From Candidatus Azambacteria bacterium (GTDB lineage Bacteria > Patescibacteriota > Minisyncoccia > GWC2-36-17 > M10-OD1-4): DNA of 34,454 nucleotides. The stretch covers positions 1 to 34,454 of the forward strand of contig JALTWS010000041.1 in assembly GCA_027048495.1 (NCBI GenBank), given 5' to 3'. The notes beneath the pieces were generated by a model, which saw nothing but the letters and a program-made list of their open reading frames with translations, ran no database searches and had not been told where the DNA came from. Shown here piece after piece: positions 16,829 through 26,341 of the stretch. Within the stretch, counting starts at the first letter, position 1; every line of letters starts with the position of its first letter. Position numbers and translations under genes: made by a program.

Positions 16829-17974
16829 ATGAGAAAAGTTTTATTTTTTATTGTAATATTGTCATTATTTTTTGCTGGTTATTATTTTTATAACACCAAA
16901 CAAAAAAGCAGTGTACAAAAAAGCACGGAGGTTTTTGAATTTGACAGCAAAAAAGAAGAAGAGAAAGTTACAAAAGAAAACAACAAAAAAGACGATTTTG
17001 TTTATGAGGTTGTAGCAGAAAATCTTAATATACCTTGGGAATTAGCGTTTTTACCATCGGGGGATATTTTAGTTACAGAAAGGCCAGGAACATTAAGAAA
17101 AATAGGTAATGGAGAAAAAATTAAAATAAAAGGAGTTGTTCATAAAGGAGAAGGGGGGCTTTTGGGTATGGCTTTACATCCGAATTTTTCAGAGAATAAT
17201 TTTATCTATTTTTATTTAACATCAAAAATAGACGGGAAGCTGATAAATAGAGTAGAAAGGTATAAATTAAACGGAAACATTTTAAGCGACAGAAAGGTTA
17301 TTTTAGACAATATTCCCGGAGCGATTTATCATGATGGAGGAAGAATAAAATTTGGTCCTGACGGATATCTTTATATAACTGTTGGAGATGCAAGAATGCC
17401 AAAATCTGCTCAAGATATAAATTCTTTGGCTGGAAAAATATTAAGAATAAAAGATGATGGAGGCGTGCCAGAAGACAATCCCTTTTCAAATTTTGTCTAT
17501 TCTTATGGACATAGAAATCCTCAAGGAATAACTTGGGACGACAAAGGACAGCTTTGGTCAACCGAGCATGGAAGATCGGGGATTTTATCTGGATATGATG
17601 AGTTAAATTTAATTAAAAAAGGCAAAAATTATGGTTGGCCAGATATACAAGGAGATGAAAAAAAGCCGGGTATGGAGGCGCCAATATTGCATTCGGGACC
17701 AGATGTTACTTGGGCTCCTGCATCGGCTGTATTTTTAAATGGATCCATATTTTTTGGCGGGTTAAGAGGGGAGTCTTTGTATGAAGCAAAAATAAAAGAC
17801 AACAAAGTGGTGTATTTTAAGTCGCATTTTAAAGGAAAATTTGGAAGAATAAGAAATGTCTCTTTGGGTCCTGACGGATATTTATATATTACAACATCAA
17901 ACACAGATGGAAGGGGAGATCCCAAAAAAGGAGATGATAAGATTATAAAAATAAATCCAAAAAAGTTATTTTAG
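16829..17974 (+). CDS. PQQ-dependent sugar dehydrogenase-like (sorbosone dehydrogenase/GSDH beta-propeller)
   Basis: N-terminal TM anchor then 'VVAENLNIPWELAFLPSGDILVTERPGTLRKI', 'GGLLGMALHPNFSENNFIYFY', 'HDGGRIKFGPDGYLYITVGDA', 'YGHRNPQGITWDDKGQLWSTEHGRSG'. ATG at 16829 preferred. Confidence 0.92.
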   Translation: MRKVLFFIVILSLFFAGYYFYNTKQKSSVQKSTEVFEFDSKKEEEKVTKENNKKDDFVYEVVAENLNIPWELAFLPSGDILVTERPGTLRKIGNGEKIKIKGVVHKGEGGLLGMALHPNFSENNFIYFYLTSKIDGKLINRVERYKLNGNILSDRKVILDNIPGAIYHDGGRIKFGPDGYLYITVGDARMPKSAQDINSLAGKILRIKDDGGVPEDNPFSNFVYSYGHRNPQGITWDDKGQLWSTEHGRSGILSGYDELNLIKKGKNYGWPDIQGDEKKPGMEAPILHSGPDVTWAPASAVFLNGSIFFGGLRGESLYEAKIKDNKVVYFKSHFKGKFGRIRNVSLGPDGYLYITTSNTDGRGDPKKGDDKIIKINPKKLF

Positions 17975-18879
17975 TTTTGTTTTAAAAATTCTTTTGTTAA
18001 TTTTTCAGCTTCTTTTTTTGTTGTTATCCAGTTTATTTTTTTGTTTTTTGAAAACCAAGTCATTTGCCTTTTTGCGTATTGGTTTATTTTTGTTGCAAGT
18101 TCTTCTTTCATTTTTTCTTTTGTAATCTTTCCTTTCAGAAAAAGCGCCATATATTTGTATTCAAGCCCTAAAAGCTCCATTTTTTTATAAGATAATCCTT
18201 TTTTATGAAGATTTTCTGCTTCTTTTATCATTCCCATTTTTAATCGCTTCTCCAAGCGGTTTTTTATTTTTTCTTTCAACCTTTCTTTTGGTAAAGTTAT
18301 TCCTATATACAAAACATCATATTTTGGATTTTGTTTTGTTGGTTTTACTTCTCCTAGCTCTTTTGCTATTTCAATTGATCTTATCAGTCTTCTTTTGTTG
18401 TGTTTGTCTATTGTTTTTGCTCTTTTTGGATCCAGTTTTTTTAACATTTCAAAAAGCTCTTTTTCATTTTTATTATCAAGTTTTTTTCGCAAATCCCAGT
18501 TTGCTTTTGTTTTTGGAAACTGTATATTTTTTGCAACAGCATCAATATAAAGTCCAGTTCCTCCACATAAAATCGGAATTTTTTTTCTTTTTAATATTTC
18601 TTCTATTTTTTTGTCTGCCAGTTTTTTAAAAGAAACCACATCAAAAAATTTTTTTGGATTTGCAACATCCAAAAGATGGTGAGGGACGCCTTTCATTTCT
18701 TTTTTGGTTATTTTTCCGGTTCCGATATCAAGTCCTTTGTAAACCTGCCTTGAATCGCATGATATAACCTCTCCTTTGTATTTTTTTGCTAAAAAAACAG
18801 CTAAATCCGATTTTCCTGATGCTGTTGGCCCTACTATTGCTATTATTTTTGGCTTATTATTTCTCCTTTTTGAGCCCAT
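17971..18879 (-). CDS. miaA: tRNA dimethylallyltransferase
   Basis: 'KIIAIVGPTASGKSDLAVFLAKKYKGEVISCDSRQVYKGLDIGTGKIT..GVPHHLLDV', 'PILCGGTGLYIDAV'. Confidence 0.97.
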   Translation of the reverse strand: MGSKRRNNKPKIIAIVGPTASGKSDLAVFLAKKYKGEVISCDSRQVYKGLDIGTGKITKKEMKGVPHHLLDVANPKKFFDVVSFKKLADKKIEEILKRKKIPILCGGTGLYIDAVAKNIQFPKTKANWDLRKKLDNKNEKELFEMLKKLDPKRAKTIDKHNKRRLIRSIEIAKELGEVKPTKQNPKYDVLYIGITLPKERLKEKIKNRLEKRLKMGMIKEAENLHKKGLSYKKMELLGLEYKYMALFLKGKITKEKMKEELATKINQYAKRQMTWFSKNKKINWITTKKEAEKLTKEFLKQN

Positions 18880-20198
18880 GCTCCGGTTTGTGTTATTTTT
18901 ACATCAACAAATTCTCCAATTTTTGCTTTTTGTGGATTTTGGATTTCAACCAATTTCATTCCTTCGGTTCTTCCATAGGCTTTTCCTTTTTTCTTCTCAT
19001 CAACAAGCACTCTTAAAATCTTGCCCAAAAGTTGTTTGTTTTTTTTCAATAGTCCTTTTTCTAAAACTTTAGTAAGTTCTTTATGCCTTCTTTCTTTTTC
19101 TTGTTGGGAGACTGTGTCTTTTAAGGCAATAGCAGAAGCAGTATTTGGGCGAGGAGAGTATTTGGCAATAAACGCCATATCAAATCCTATTTTTCTGTAT
19201 AGTTTTTTTGTGTTTTCAAACTGTTTTTTTGTTTCTTGAGGAAATCCGACTATTGTATCTGTTGATATTGCTATGTCTGGTATTTTTTTTCGTATTCTTT
19301 GAACAAGTTGTTCGTAATGAGCAACAGTGTAGGTTCTGTTCATTTTTTTTAAAATTTCATCATCTCCTGCTTGAACAGGTAAATTTATATAGTTAGTTAT
19401 TTTTTTTGAGTTTGCTATGGTGTCTATAAGCTCGTCTGTAAAATCTTTTGGGTGAGGAGAAGTAAATCTTATCCAAAAGTCTCCTTTTATTTTATCTATT
19501 TCTTTTAAAAGATCAGAAAAAGTGCAACAACCTTTTTTGATTATTGGTTTTTCTCCTTTGCGAGTTTTTCCATCCCAGATTGTTTTGTTTGAGTAGTTTT
19601 CTATGCCATAAGAGTTAACATTCTGTCCCAAAAGCCAGATTTCTTTGTAGCCTTTTTTTATTAGTTCTTTTGCTTCTTTTATAATTTCTTTTTTTGGTCT
19701 TGAATATTCTTTTCCTCTTGAGAAAGGAACAATACAATAAGTGCAGAAGTTGTTGCATCCGTAAGATATTGGAATATATGCTCTGAAATTTGACTCATGC
19801 TTTGCTTCAAAGGAAAGATATTCTTTTGGTTTTATTTTTAAAGTTTCTCCCAAAAGAGAAGGTAGGGTATATAAATCTTTTATGTGCAGGAATATGTCAA
19901 CAAAAGGCATTTTTTCTTGAAGATATTCTTTTTTATGATGCATCATACATCCGGTAAGTATCACTTTTAAGTTTTTGTTTTGCTTTTTTATCTTTGTTAT
20001 ATTTTTTGCTTGGCCAAAGACTCTGTCTTCTGCTGATTTTCTAACGGAGCAGGTGTTAAATACCAAAACATCAGCGTTTTTTTCATCTGCTGTTTTTTTA
20101 TATCCGGAAGATTCCAAAACATAAGCTATCCTTTCTGAATCGGATTTATTTGCTTGGCATCCGAAGGTTATTATTTTGTATTTTTTAGTTTTTTTCAT
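18843..20198 (-). CDS. miaB: tRNA-2-methylthio-N6-dimethylallyladenosine synthase
   Basis: 'TFGCQANKSDSERIAYVLESSGY', radical-SAM 'YGCNNFCTYCIVPFSRGKEYSR', 'HLPVQAGD'-type region and C-terminal TRAM. Confidence 0.97.
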   Translation of the reverse strand: MKKTKKYKIITFGCQANKSDSERIAYVLESSGYKKTADEKNADVLVFNTCSVRKSAEDRVFGQAKNITKIKKQNKNLKVILTGCMMHHKKEYLQEKMPFVDIFLHIKDLYTLPSLLGETLKIKPKEYLSFEAKHESNFRAYIPISYGCNNFCTYCIVPFSRGKEYSRPKKEIIKEAKELIKKGYKEIWLLGQNVNSYGIENYSNKTIWDGKTRKGEKPIIKKGCCTFSDLLKEIDKIKGDFWIRFTSPHPKDFTDELIDTIANSKKITNYINLPVQAGDDEILKKMNRTYTVAHYEQLVQRIRKKIPDIAISTDTIVGFPQETKKQFENTKKLYRKIGFDMAFIAKYSPRPNTASAIALKDTVSQQEKERRHKELTKVLEKGLLKKNKQLLGKILRVLVDEKKKGKAYGRTEGMKLVEIQNPQKAKIGEFVDVKITQTGAWAQKGEIISQK

Positions 20199-20274
20199 AG
20201 GTATAAAGTATATACCAGAACAAAATAAAAATCCACCCTTAAAATTAAGTCAAGAGTGGATTTTTATTTTTATT

Positions 20275-22608
20275 TTATCTTTTTAAATCAACAGAAGGCT
20301 TAGGTATTTTACATATTCCTTCGTATGCTATTTTAACCCCATTTTGTTTTGTTGCTACACATGCATTTGGATAGGTTTTGCCGTCAACTCCACATACTGG
20401 TTTGTATTGTTGAGTGCAGAGTACATTGCTTTGTGGTGGAAATGTTTTATTAAATTCTTTTTCTTCTTCCATCATTTCTTCTTCCATCATTTCTTCTTCC
20501 ATCATTTCTTCTTTCATCGTTTTTTCTCTTTCTTCCATCATTTCTCTTTTTTTCTTAAAAGCGTCTCTTATTTCATCTTCTCTTATTATTCTTGGTTTTG
20601 TGCCTTTTTCTGAATTATCTTTTAACTCTCTTCTTAACTCTCTTTTTTCTCCAAGTCTTTTTTCAAACTCTTCGTTTATAACTTTTTTGGGTTTTAAAGA
20701 AGACGGGGTTTTATTTGTCTCTGGTTGTATTTGGGAAGATTTTATTATTCTTATTACATTTCTTGATATTCTTAAAGAAGCATTAGCTTTTCCAAATGCT
20801 TCGCCAAAATCTTCTTCATTAAACGCTTCTTGTGCGTCTTTTAGTTTTTCTGCTGATTCTTTTATCATTCTTTCTATAAGAGTCCTTCTTGCTGTATTTT
20901 CAAATGATTTTGCTGTTCTTTTTGCATCTTCCAAAGAGCTTTTTGCCATTCTTATAGTTCTTTCTGCTCTTTCTCTCATAAAAGAGTCTTTGTTTTTTAT
21001 TTTATTTATAACTTCAGGATCTATTTTTTCAAAAGCTTCTTTTAATTCTTTTTGTCTTTCTATTTTTTCTTTTAATAGCCTTATTCTTTTTGAATCATCT
21101 GACATATCTATTCTATTTTTTATTCTTTCCAATTGGTATTCTCTTAGCTCTTTAAGCCTTTCTCTCTCTTCTTCTGATGCGTCTTCTAATATTTTTTCAA
21201 GGACTCTTATTGTTGTTGGGTCATCACTGGTTATTCTTTTTAATATAGCTTTTTTTTGTTGTGGATCAGAAGTGCTGTTTAACGCTCGTAGTATATTTTC
21301 TCTTGCTTGTCTTTTTGCTTCTCTTATGAAAACTTTGTCTTTTTCTGGAAGTTCCATCTCAAGCTCTTCTAAAGCTTCTAGGGATTCTATGTCTTTTGCT
21401 TTTTTTAGGATAGCAGCTCTTCTTTCAGGATTTTGAATCAATCTTTTAGCATTGTTTTTTGCTATTTTTTTAATTTTTTGAATTTCTTGTGCAGTCTGTT
21501 GGTCTACATTGTTTTCTATTTTCTTTAAGATTTTTAAGTCTTCAACATCTCCATCTTCAAGGTGTTTTAGTATAGCTCTTCTTGCCTGAGGATTTTTTAC
21601 TTGCTTTAGTTCTTTTTCTATTTTTCTGAAGAGTCTATCTTGAGATTTTACCATTATTTCTTTTAAGTATTCTGGGGAGTCATCTTCTAACTCTTCAATT
21701 AAAGCCAACTGTCTTGCTGGGTTTCCTGATATTTTGCTTAAATAATCAACAAACCTTTCTCTATCTTCAGGATTTGCTTTTGACAATCTTTCATTTAATC
21801 TTTTTAATGTATTTTCTCTTGCTCTTTTTATAGCTTCTTTAGCTTCTTCTGGAGCTTTTTGTTCTATCATTTCTAAAACTTCCAAATTTTTAAAATCTTT
21901 AAATTTGCTTCCTTTTTGGTTTTGTAGTATTTTTGCTAGTCTTTTTTCTAGTTTTTGCGGATCATCAACAGTTGTTATTGTTTTTACAAATCTTTCTAAG
22001 GCTTTTTCTCTTCTTTGCTCTATTTTTTCTTTAGCTTCTTCAGGAAGGTTATTTTCCAGTTTTTCTAGAAGCTTTTGATGCTTTATTTCTTTATCAGCAA
22101 GCCTGTCCAATATTTTTTCTATTTTATCTGCTTTTTTTGGGTCGTTTCTTACAGCCTCTATTCTTTTTAGTATCTTTTCTTTTTCTTTTTCATATTTTTC
22201 AAGAGCTCTTTCTACTTTTTTGGGATCTTTTGTTTTTTCTGCCAATTTTTTTAACTCAATAATCCTTTCATCTGCATATCGCAAACCTAGTTCAGCTTTT
22301 TTTACTGGATCAAAAGTTAAAGAATATTTTATAATTCTTCCTATATTTTTAAAAAAATACAGACCGCTGTCAGGAAGTAGGATAGGTTCTTGTATTTGCA
22401 AGTCTTCTGAAGTAACATCTTCATCTTGTTTTACAAGATCATCTGCAGAAATGTCTATTGCTTCAGGCTCTTGAAATGTCCCCAAAGAAGCGTCTGGTAT
22501 TGCGTCTTGTGTTGTTTGCGGGGTAGTTGTTTGAGCAGATGCATAATCAAAAAAAACAAACATGCAAAAAACTAAAACACTAAGAAAAAAAAGCTTATTT
22601 TTTATCAT
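20275..22608 (-). CDS. Secreted DUF5667 protein with helical repeats, EEEMM repeat and C-terminal Kazal-type domain
   Basis: Signal peptide; 'PDSGLYFFKNIGRIIKYSLTFDPVKKAELGLRYADERI' (DUF5667); C-terminal 'LCTQQYKPVCGVDGKTYPNACVATKQNGVKIAYEGIC' (Kazal). Confidence 0.88.
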   Translation of the reverse strand: MIKNKLFFLSVLVFCMFVFFDYASAQTTTPQTTQDAIPDASLGTFQEPEAIDISADDLVKQDEDVTSEDLQIQEPILLPDSGLYFFKNIGRIIKYSLTFDPVKKAELGLRYADERIIELKKLAEKTKDPKKVERALEKYEKEKEKILKRIEAVRNDPKKADKIEKILDRLADKEIKHQKLLEKLENNLPEEAKEKIEQRREKALERFVKTITTVDDPQKLEKRLAKILQNQKGSKFKDFKNLEVLEMIEQKAPEEAKEAIKRARENTLKRLNERLSKANPEDRERFVDYLSKISGNPARQLALIEELEDDSPEYLKEIMVKSQDRLFRKIEKELKQVKNPQARRAILKHLEDGDVEDLKILKKIENNVDQQTAQEIQKIKKIAKNNAKRLIQNPERRAAILKKAKDIESLEALEELEMELPEKDKVFIREAKRQARENILRALNSTSDPQQKKAILKRITSDDPTTIRVLEKILEDASEEERERLKELREYQLERIKNRIDMSDDSKRIRLLKEKIERQKELKEAFEKIDPEVINKIKNKDSFMRERAERTIRMAKSSLEDAKRTAKSFENTARRTLIERMIKESAEKLKDAQEAFNEEDFGEAFGKANASLRISRNVIRIIKSSQIQPETNKTPSSLKPKKVINEEFEKRLGEKRELRRELKDNSEKGTKPRIIREDEIRDAFKKKREMMEEREKTMKEEMMEEEMMEEEMMEEEKEFNKTFPPQSNVLCTQQYKPVCGVDGKTYPNACVATKQNGVKIAYEGICKIPKPSVDLKR
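20461..20519. repeat. 15-bp in-frame tandem repeat (TTCTTCTTCCATCAT)
   Basis: Three exact units 20461-20505 plus a degenerate fourth; encodes EEEMM repeats on the minus strand. Confidence 0.93.
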
Positions 22609-22670
22609 ATTTTTGAAATGAATTATTATCCTTTTTATGTATTTATTATATCAAAATAAAAGAATAACAA

Positions 22671-22692
22671 CAAAAATTGTCCACAATTTTTG
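22671..22692 (-). terminator. Hairpin downstream of the minus-strand MFS gene
   Basis: CAAAAATTGT cc ACAATTTTTG next to the stop at 22696. Confidence 0.6.
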
Positions 22693-22695
22693 CTT

Positions 22696-23859
22696 TTATA
22701 CTTTTACTATTTTTGCATAAAGAAGGCTTAATACCGCAGCAAGCATAAAAGATAAGGTAAACGGCATTAAGTTAATATTAAAAAGTAAAATTAATATTGG
22801 TAAAAAAAGCATTCTTGATATGTTAAATGTTACTTCTCTTGACACTATAAATCTAAAATAATCTTGCTTTTTAGCAATGTCGTATGTATATGTAGTCCAT
22901 GGGACGCTTAAAAGCCGAAATGCTATTTTTTTGTAAAAATCAACCAAAAACGCCAAAAACATTGAATCAGCAAACATTCTTCCTATCCATCCTAATGTAT
23001 GCAGGAAAGTTCTTTTTTTAATTTCTTTTTCTTTGAGTTCTTTTTCCTTTTTTTCTTCAATAAAATAAAAAATTATCAATGTTAAAATTGCGGAGAACGA
23101 TATTATCATTCCTATATATTTTGTTGATATGTCCAGTGTTGTTAAAAATATCGGCCACACGACCATTCCTATTGTTGCCGCAGATGCATATCCGATAAAA
23201 CTCAAAGAAATGTTTCTTCTTTTTTTATTAATTATGTCTTTGAATATGTCTATTTTTTTAAATTTCATTTTTTCTTTTTGGTCTTTTGTTAAAAGAAGTG
23301 GGATTGTTGATACAGACAACAAAATAGATCCAACAGCATAAAGATAAGAATATCCAAATGCTGATATTACAAGACCTCCGAAAAACGGCGCCAACAAACT
23401 TGCCAGAACTGGTATAGCAAGCAGTATGGAAACCTGTTTTTCTCTGTGCTTTGCATCTTCATGCTCCAGATAGTTAAGATGGTAGCTTGTGTTGTAAAGA
23501 GCAAGCCTTACAGCTATAACTGCAGGAAGTATGTAAAAAAGCCAAGGAGAAGAGTCCAAAATACTTAATCCTAAAAAATATATTATGTAAAATGGTATGC
23601 TTATGCTTATTGAATGCTTTACTCCTATTTTTGATATGAGTTGTGCCAAATACGGCATAAACAACACAACAAAAAAAGATATTAAAAAAAAATAAAAAAG
23701 TATTTGTTCAATTGAATATCCTAAAAAGTAAAGATATATTGGAACGAATATAGATATTATGCTTTGGGCAAGGGACATCAAAAAAACAGAGAGATACATT
23801 TCGTTCATCTCCTTGTTTTGCAGAAAGTGGTGCAGATGAGTTTCATCATGAAGTGACAT
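22696..23859 (-). CDS. MFS-type transporter
   Basis: 387 aa polytopic; 'SLAQSIISIFVPIYLYFLGYSIEQILFYFFLISFFVVLF'; similar to the 27515-28636 product. Confidence 0.78.
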   Translation of the reverse strand: MSLHDETHLHHFLQNKEMNEMYLSVFLMSLAQSIISIFVPIYLYFLGYSIEQILFYFFLISFFVVLFMPYLAQLISKIGVKHSISISIPFYIIYFLGLSILDSSPWLFYILPAVIAVRLALYNTSYHLNYLEHEDAKHREKQVSILLAIPVLASLLAPFFGGLVISAFGYSYLYAVGSILLSVSTIPLLLTKDQKEKMKFKKIDIFKDIINKKRRNISLSFIGYASAATIGMVVWPIFLTTLDISTKYIGMIISFSAILTLIIFYFIEEKKEKELKEKEIKKRTFLHTLGWIGRMFADSMFLAFLVDFYKKIAFRLLSVPWTTYTYDIAKKQDYFRFIVSREVTFNISRMLFLPILILLFNINLMPFTLSFMLAAVLSLLYAKIVKV

Positions 23860-23861
23860 GT

Positions 23862-24686
23862 CTATTTTTTAGTTTTTCTTTTAGTTTTTTTTGTGTTGTT
23901 TGTCTCCATTTTTTCTTCTTTTGCTATTTCTTTTATTATTTCTTTTTTTTCTCTTTCCAGCTCTTTTAACTCTTCTTTTATCTTTTTTTCTTCTACCTTT
24001 CTTACAGTGAAAAATCCAAAAAGGGAGAAAATAGTTAAGCTGGCCAAAATAGTTATTATTATATTTGAAAAAAACAATTGAAACGCCCCCCAAAAAATAT
24101 CTTTTTGAAAATATGCAAGACCTATACCAGAAACCACCAATGGAGGCAAGACTGATGCAGCAACAGCAACTCCTGGCAATGCCGCGGACATTTTTGGCCT
24201 TGCCCAAGCAAATGCTGCTGCAAGCCCTGCTATCAAAGCAATAAACAAAGATATCATATCAGTTGTGGTTCTTGATGCTATCTCTGAGCTTTTTTGCAAA
24301 ATTGTTTCAGGAAAATTAAAAAACAATGTTGTCACAAAAGAAACGGCAAGCACAAGCAAAACAGATTTTGCTATTATGTTAAAAGACCTTCTTAAAGAGT
24401 CTTCTTGAGTTGTTGCCATTGCCATTCCTAGGCTTAATATGGGGGTAAGCAAAGGAGCAACAAGCATGCCTCCCAAAACAACAACAATATTATCTGTTAA
24501 AAGTCCCGATGCGGTTATTAGCGTTGATAAAAAAAGCATTATATAAAAAGCGTTATCTGCCTTTGATTCTTCTATAAGTCGGTTTATCGTTTCTTTTCTT
24601 TCTTCTGGAGTTATATTAAAGTCAAAAAATGAGCGTAACGCTACTTTTATTGGATTTGGGCTGTTGTCTTGGTTTTTTGTTGGCAT
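23862..24686 (-). CDS. DUF389 / TIGR00341 family membrane protein
   Basis: 'NAFYIMLFLSTLITASGLLTDNIVVVLGGMLVAPLLTPILSLGMAMATTQ', 'LPGVAVAASVLPPLVVSGIGLA'. Confidence 0.92.
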   Translation of the reverse strand: MPTKNQDNSPNPIKVALRSFFDFNITPEERKETINRLIEESKADNAFYIMLFLSTLITASGLLTDNIVVVLGGMLVAPLLTPILSLGMAMATTQEDSLRRSFNIIAKSVLLVLAVSFVTTLFFNFPETILQKSSEIASRTTTDMISLFIALIAGLAAAFAWARPKMSAALPGVAVAASVLPPLVVSGIGLAYFQKDIFWGAFQLFFSNIIITILASLTIFSLFGFFTVRKVEEKKIKEELKELEREKKEIIKEIAKEEKMETNNTKKTKRKTKK

Positions 24687-24796
24687 AAGAGTTGAAATTT
24701 AATTTTTCTACTATAATTTTACCTTATTTTTTCTTTGTTGCAAACTCTATTTTTTTGATTTAAAATAAATTCAATTTAACTAATTAAATTTTATTT

Positions 24797-25591
24797 ATGA
24801 AAATGAATATAACAATGTGTCCCCCTGACTATTTTGGAATAGATTATGAGATAAATCCGTGGATGCATAAAAAAAATCAGCCTGATATTGTTTTGGCAAA
24901 AAAACAATGGGAGAACTTGAAAAATATTTTTAAAAGTATAGGCGTAAATGTTAGTGAACTAACTCCTCAGAAGGGGTGTCCAGATATGGTTTTTGTGGCA
25001 AATGCTGGGCTTCCTATAAATGGAAAGTTTATATTGAGTAATTTTGCTTTCAAAGAAAGAATGCCGGAAGTTAAGCATTTTGAAAAGTTTTTCTCTGAAA
25101 AATTTGAAATAATAAAACTGCCAAAGGATGTAAAATTTGAAGGGCAGGGAGATGCTTTTTTTGCAAAAGGCAAACTATTTTTAGGGTATGGATTTAGAAG
25201 TTCAAAAAAAGCAAAAGATGAGTTAAAAAAACATTTAAAACAAGGCCAAGATATTGTTCATTTAAAGCTTAAAAATCCAAACTTTTACCATTTAGATACT
25301 GCGCTTGCATATATAGGAGATGATAATTTTTTGACTGTCAAAGGCGCTTTTTCTGAAGAGGCAGAAAAAAAATTAAAAAAGGAGGGAAATATAATATATC
25401 TTTCTGATGATGATGCAAAAAACTTTGCCGCAAACTGTATTGTATTTGAAAGGAATATTATTTTAAACAAAGCGTCAAAAAATTTAAAAAATACGTTAAA
25501 AAAACTTAACTTTAATGTCATAGAGTCAAAAACATCTGAATTTATAAAATCAGGAGGTTCAGTAAGGTGCCTTAGTTTAGTCTGGCAATAA
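24797..25591 (+). CDS. Amidinotransferase / dimethylarginine dimethylaminohydrolase-like
   Basis: 'MCPPDYFGIDYEINPWM', 'KGCPDMVFVANAGLPINGKFILSNF', 'FEGQGDAFF', 'FYHLDTALAYI', C-terminal 'KSGGSVRCLSL' catalytic Cys. Confidence 0.92.
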   Translation: MKMNITMCPPDYFGIDYEINPWMHKKNQPDIVLAKKQWENLKNIFKSIGVNVSELTPQKGCPDMVFVANAGLPINGKFILSNFAFKERMPEVKHFEKFFSEKFEIIKLPKDVKFEGQGDAFFAKGKLFLGYGFRSSKKAKDELKKHLKQGQDIVHLKLKNPNFYHLDTALAYIGDDNFLTVKGAFSEEAEKKLKKEGNIIYLSDDDAKNFAANCIVFERNIILNKASKNLKNTLKKLNFNVIESKTSEFIKSGGSVRCLSLVWQ

Positions 25592-25603
25592 AGCGCTAAG
25601 CAC

Positions 25604-25643
25604 TTATATTACATTCTTCGCGATCGCGAATAATGTAATATAA
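25604..25643. repeat. 40-bp palindrome (one mismatched pair), CGCGATCGCG core, upstream of the PaaX/Cas2-like gene
   Basis: TTATATTACATTCTTCGCGA|TCGCGAATAATGTAATATAA. Confidence 0.92.
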
Positions 25644-25680
25644 TGGTATAAAATAATAGTTGATAATTAAAAATAAAAAT

Positions 25681-26265
25681 ATGAAAGAAAGTATAACTTT
25701 AAATATTTTAGAAAGAATAAAACAAAATAATGCTTTTGCAAAAGATCTTCTTAAGGAATTTTTATTAGGAAAATTAACAATTGACAGGATAATAGATAAA
25801 GCATTTTCTTATGATGAAATGAAAAAACACTTTAGTGAAAATGAATGGAAAAGATACAGTAATAATTTTTATGTCACATTAAAACGTTTAGAACAAGATA
25901 ATTTAATAGACAAAAAAAGAGTTAAAGAGGGGGTTATTATAAAAATAACAGAAAAAGGCATAGAAAAAATAAAAGCTTTAAAAGAAAAACAAAAAAATGC
26001 GCTTCCAAGTTATAAATACAAAAAAGAAAAATCAAACAGAGCAACTATTATAATATTTGATATACCAGAAACAGAGAAAAGAAAAAGAGATTGGTTAAGA
26101 ATTGCTATTTTAAACTTGGGATTTAAAATGGTTCAAAAAAGCGTTTGGATTGGAAATGTAAAAATACCAGAAGATTTTTTATTATCTTTGAAGCATTTAA
26201 ATATACTAAAATATGTGGAGATATTTCAAGTAACAAAACAGGGAACTTTAGAGTCTTTAAAATAA
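25681..26265 (+). CDS. PaaX-like transcriptional regulator: winged-helix domain plus Cas2-like ferredoxin-fold domain
   Basis: N-terminal wHTH-like 'YVTLKRLEQDNLIDKKRVKEGVIIKITEKGIEKIKAL'; C-terminal 'TIIIFDIPETEKRKRDWLRIAILNLGFKMVQKSVWIG'. ATG at 25681 preferred. Confidence 0.82.
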   Translation: MKESITLNILERIKQNNAFAKDLLKEFLLGKLTIDRIIDKAFSYDEMKKHFSENEWKRYSNNFYVTLKRLEQDNLIDKKRVKEGVIIKITEKGIEKIKALKEKQKNALPSYKYKKEKSNRATIIIFDIPETEKRKRDWLRIAILNLGFKMVQKSVWIGNVKIPEDFLLSLKHLNILKYVEIFQVTKQGTLESLK

Positions 26266-26287
26266 ACTTACATACTATTTTATTCTC

Positions 26288-26325
26288 TACATTACACTTT
26301 ACGCGATCGCGTAAAGTGTAATGTA
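26288..26325. repeat. 38-bp perfect palindrome, CGCGATCGCG core, downstream of the PaaX/Cas2-like gene
   Basis: TACATTACACTTTACGCGA|TCGCGTAAAGTGTAATGTA. Confidence 0.95.
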
Positions 26326-26341
26326 ATGAGAATTGCGGGGG

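Noticed and set aside
17971-20198. The overlap of miaB and miaA as unusual
   Set aside because: Short gene overlaps between functionally linked genes are ordinary in compact bacterial genomes.
20414-21436. 340-aa plus-strand ORF, Ser/Phe-rich
   Set aside because: Antisense to the DUF5667-Kazal gene; low-complexity composition results from the Glu/Lys-rich coding strand.
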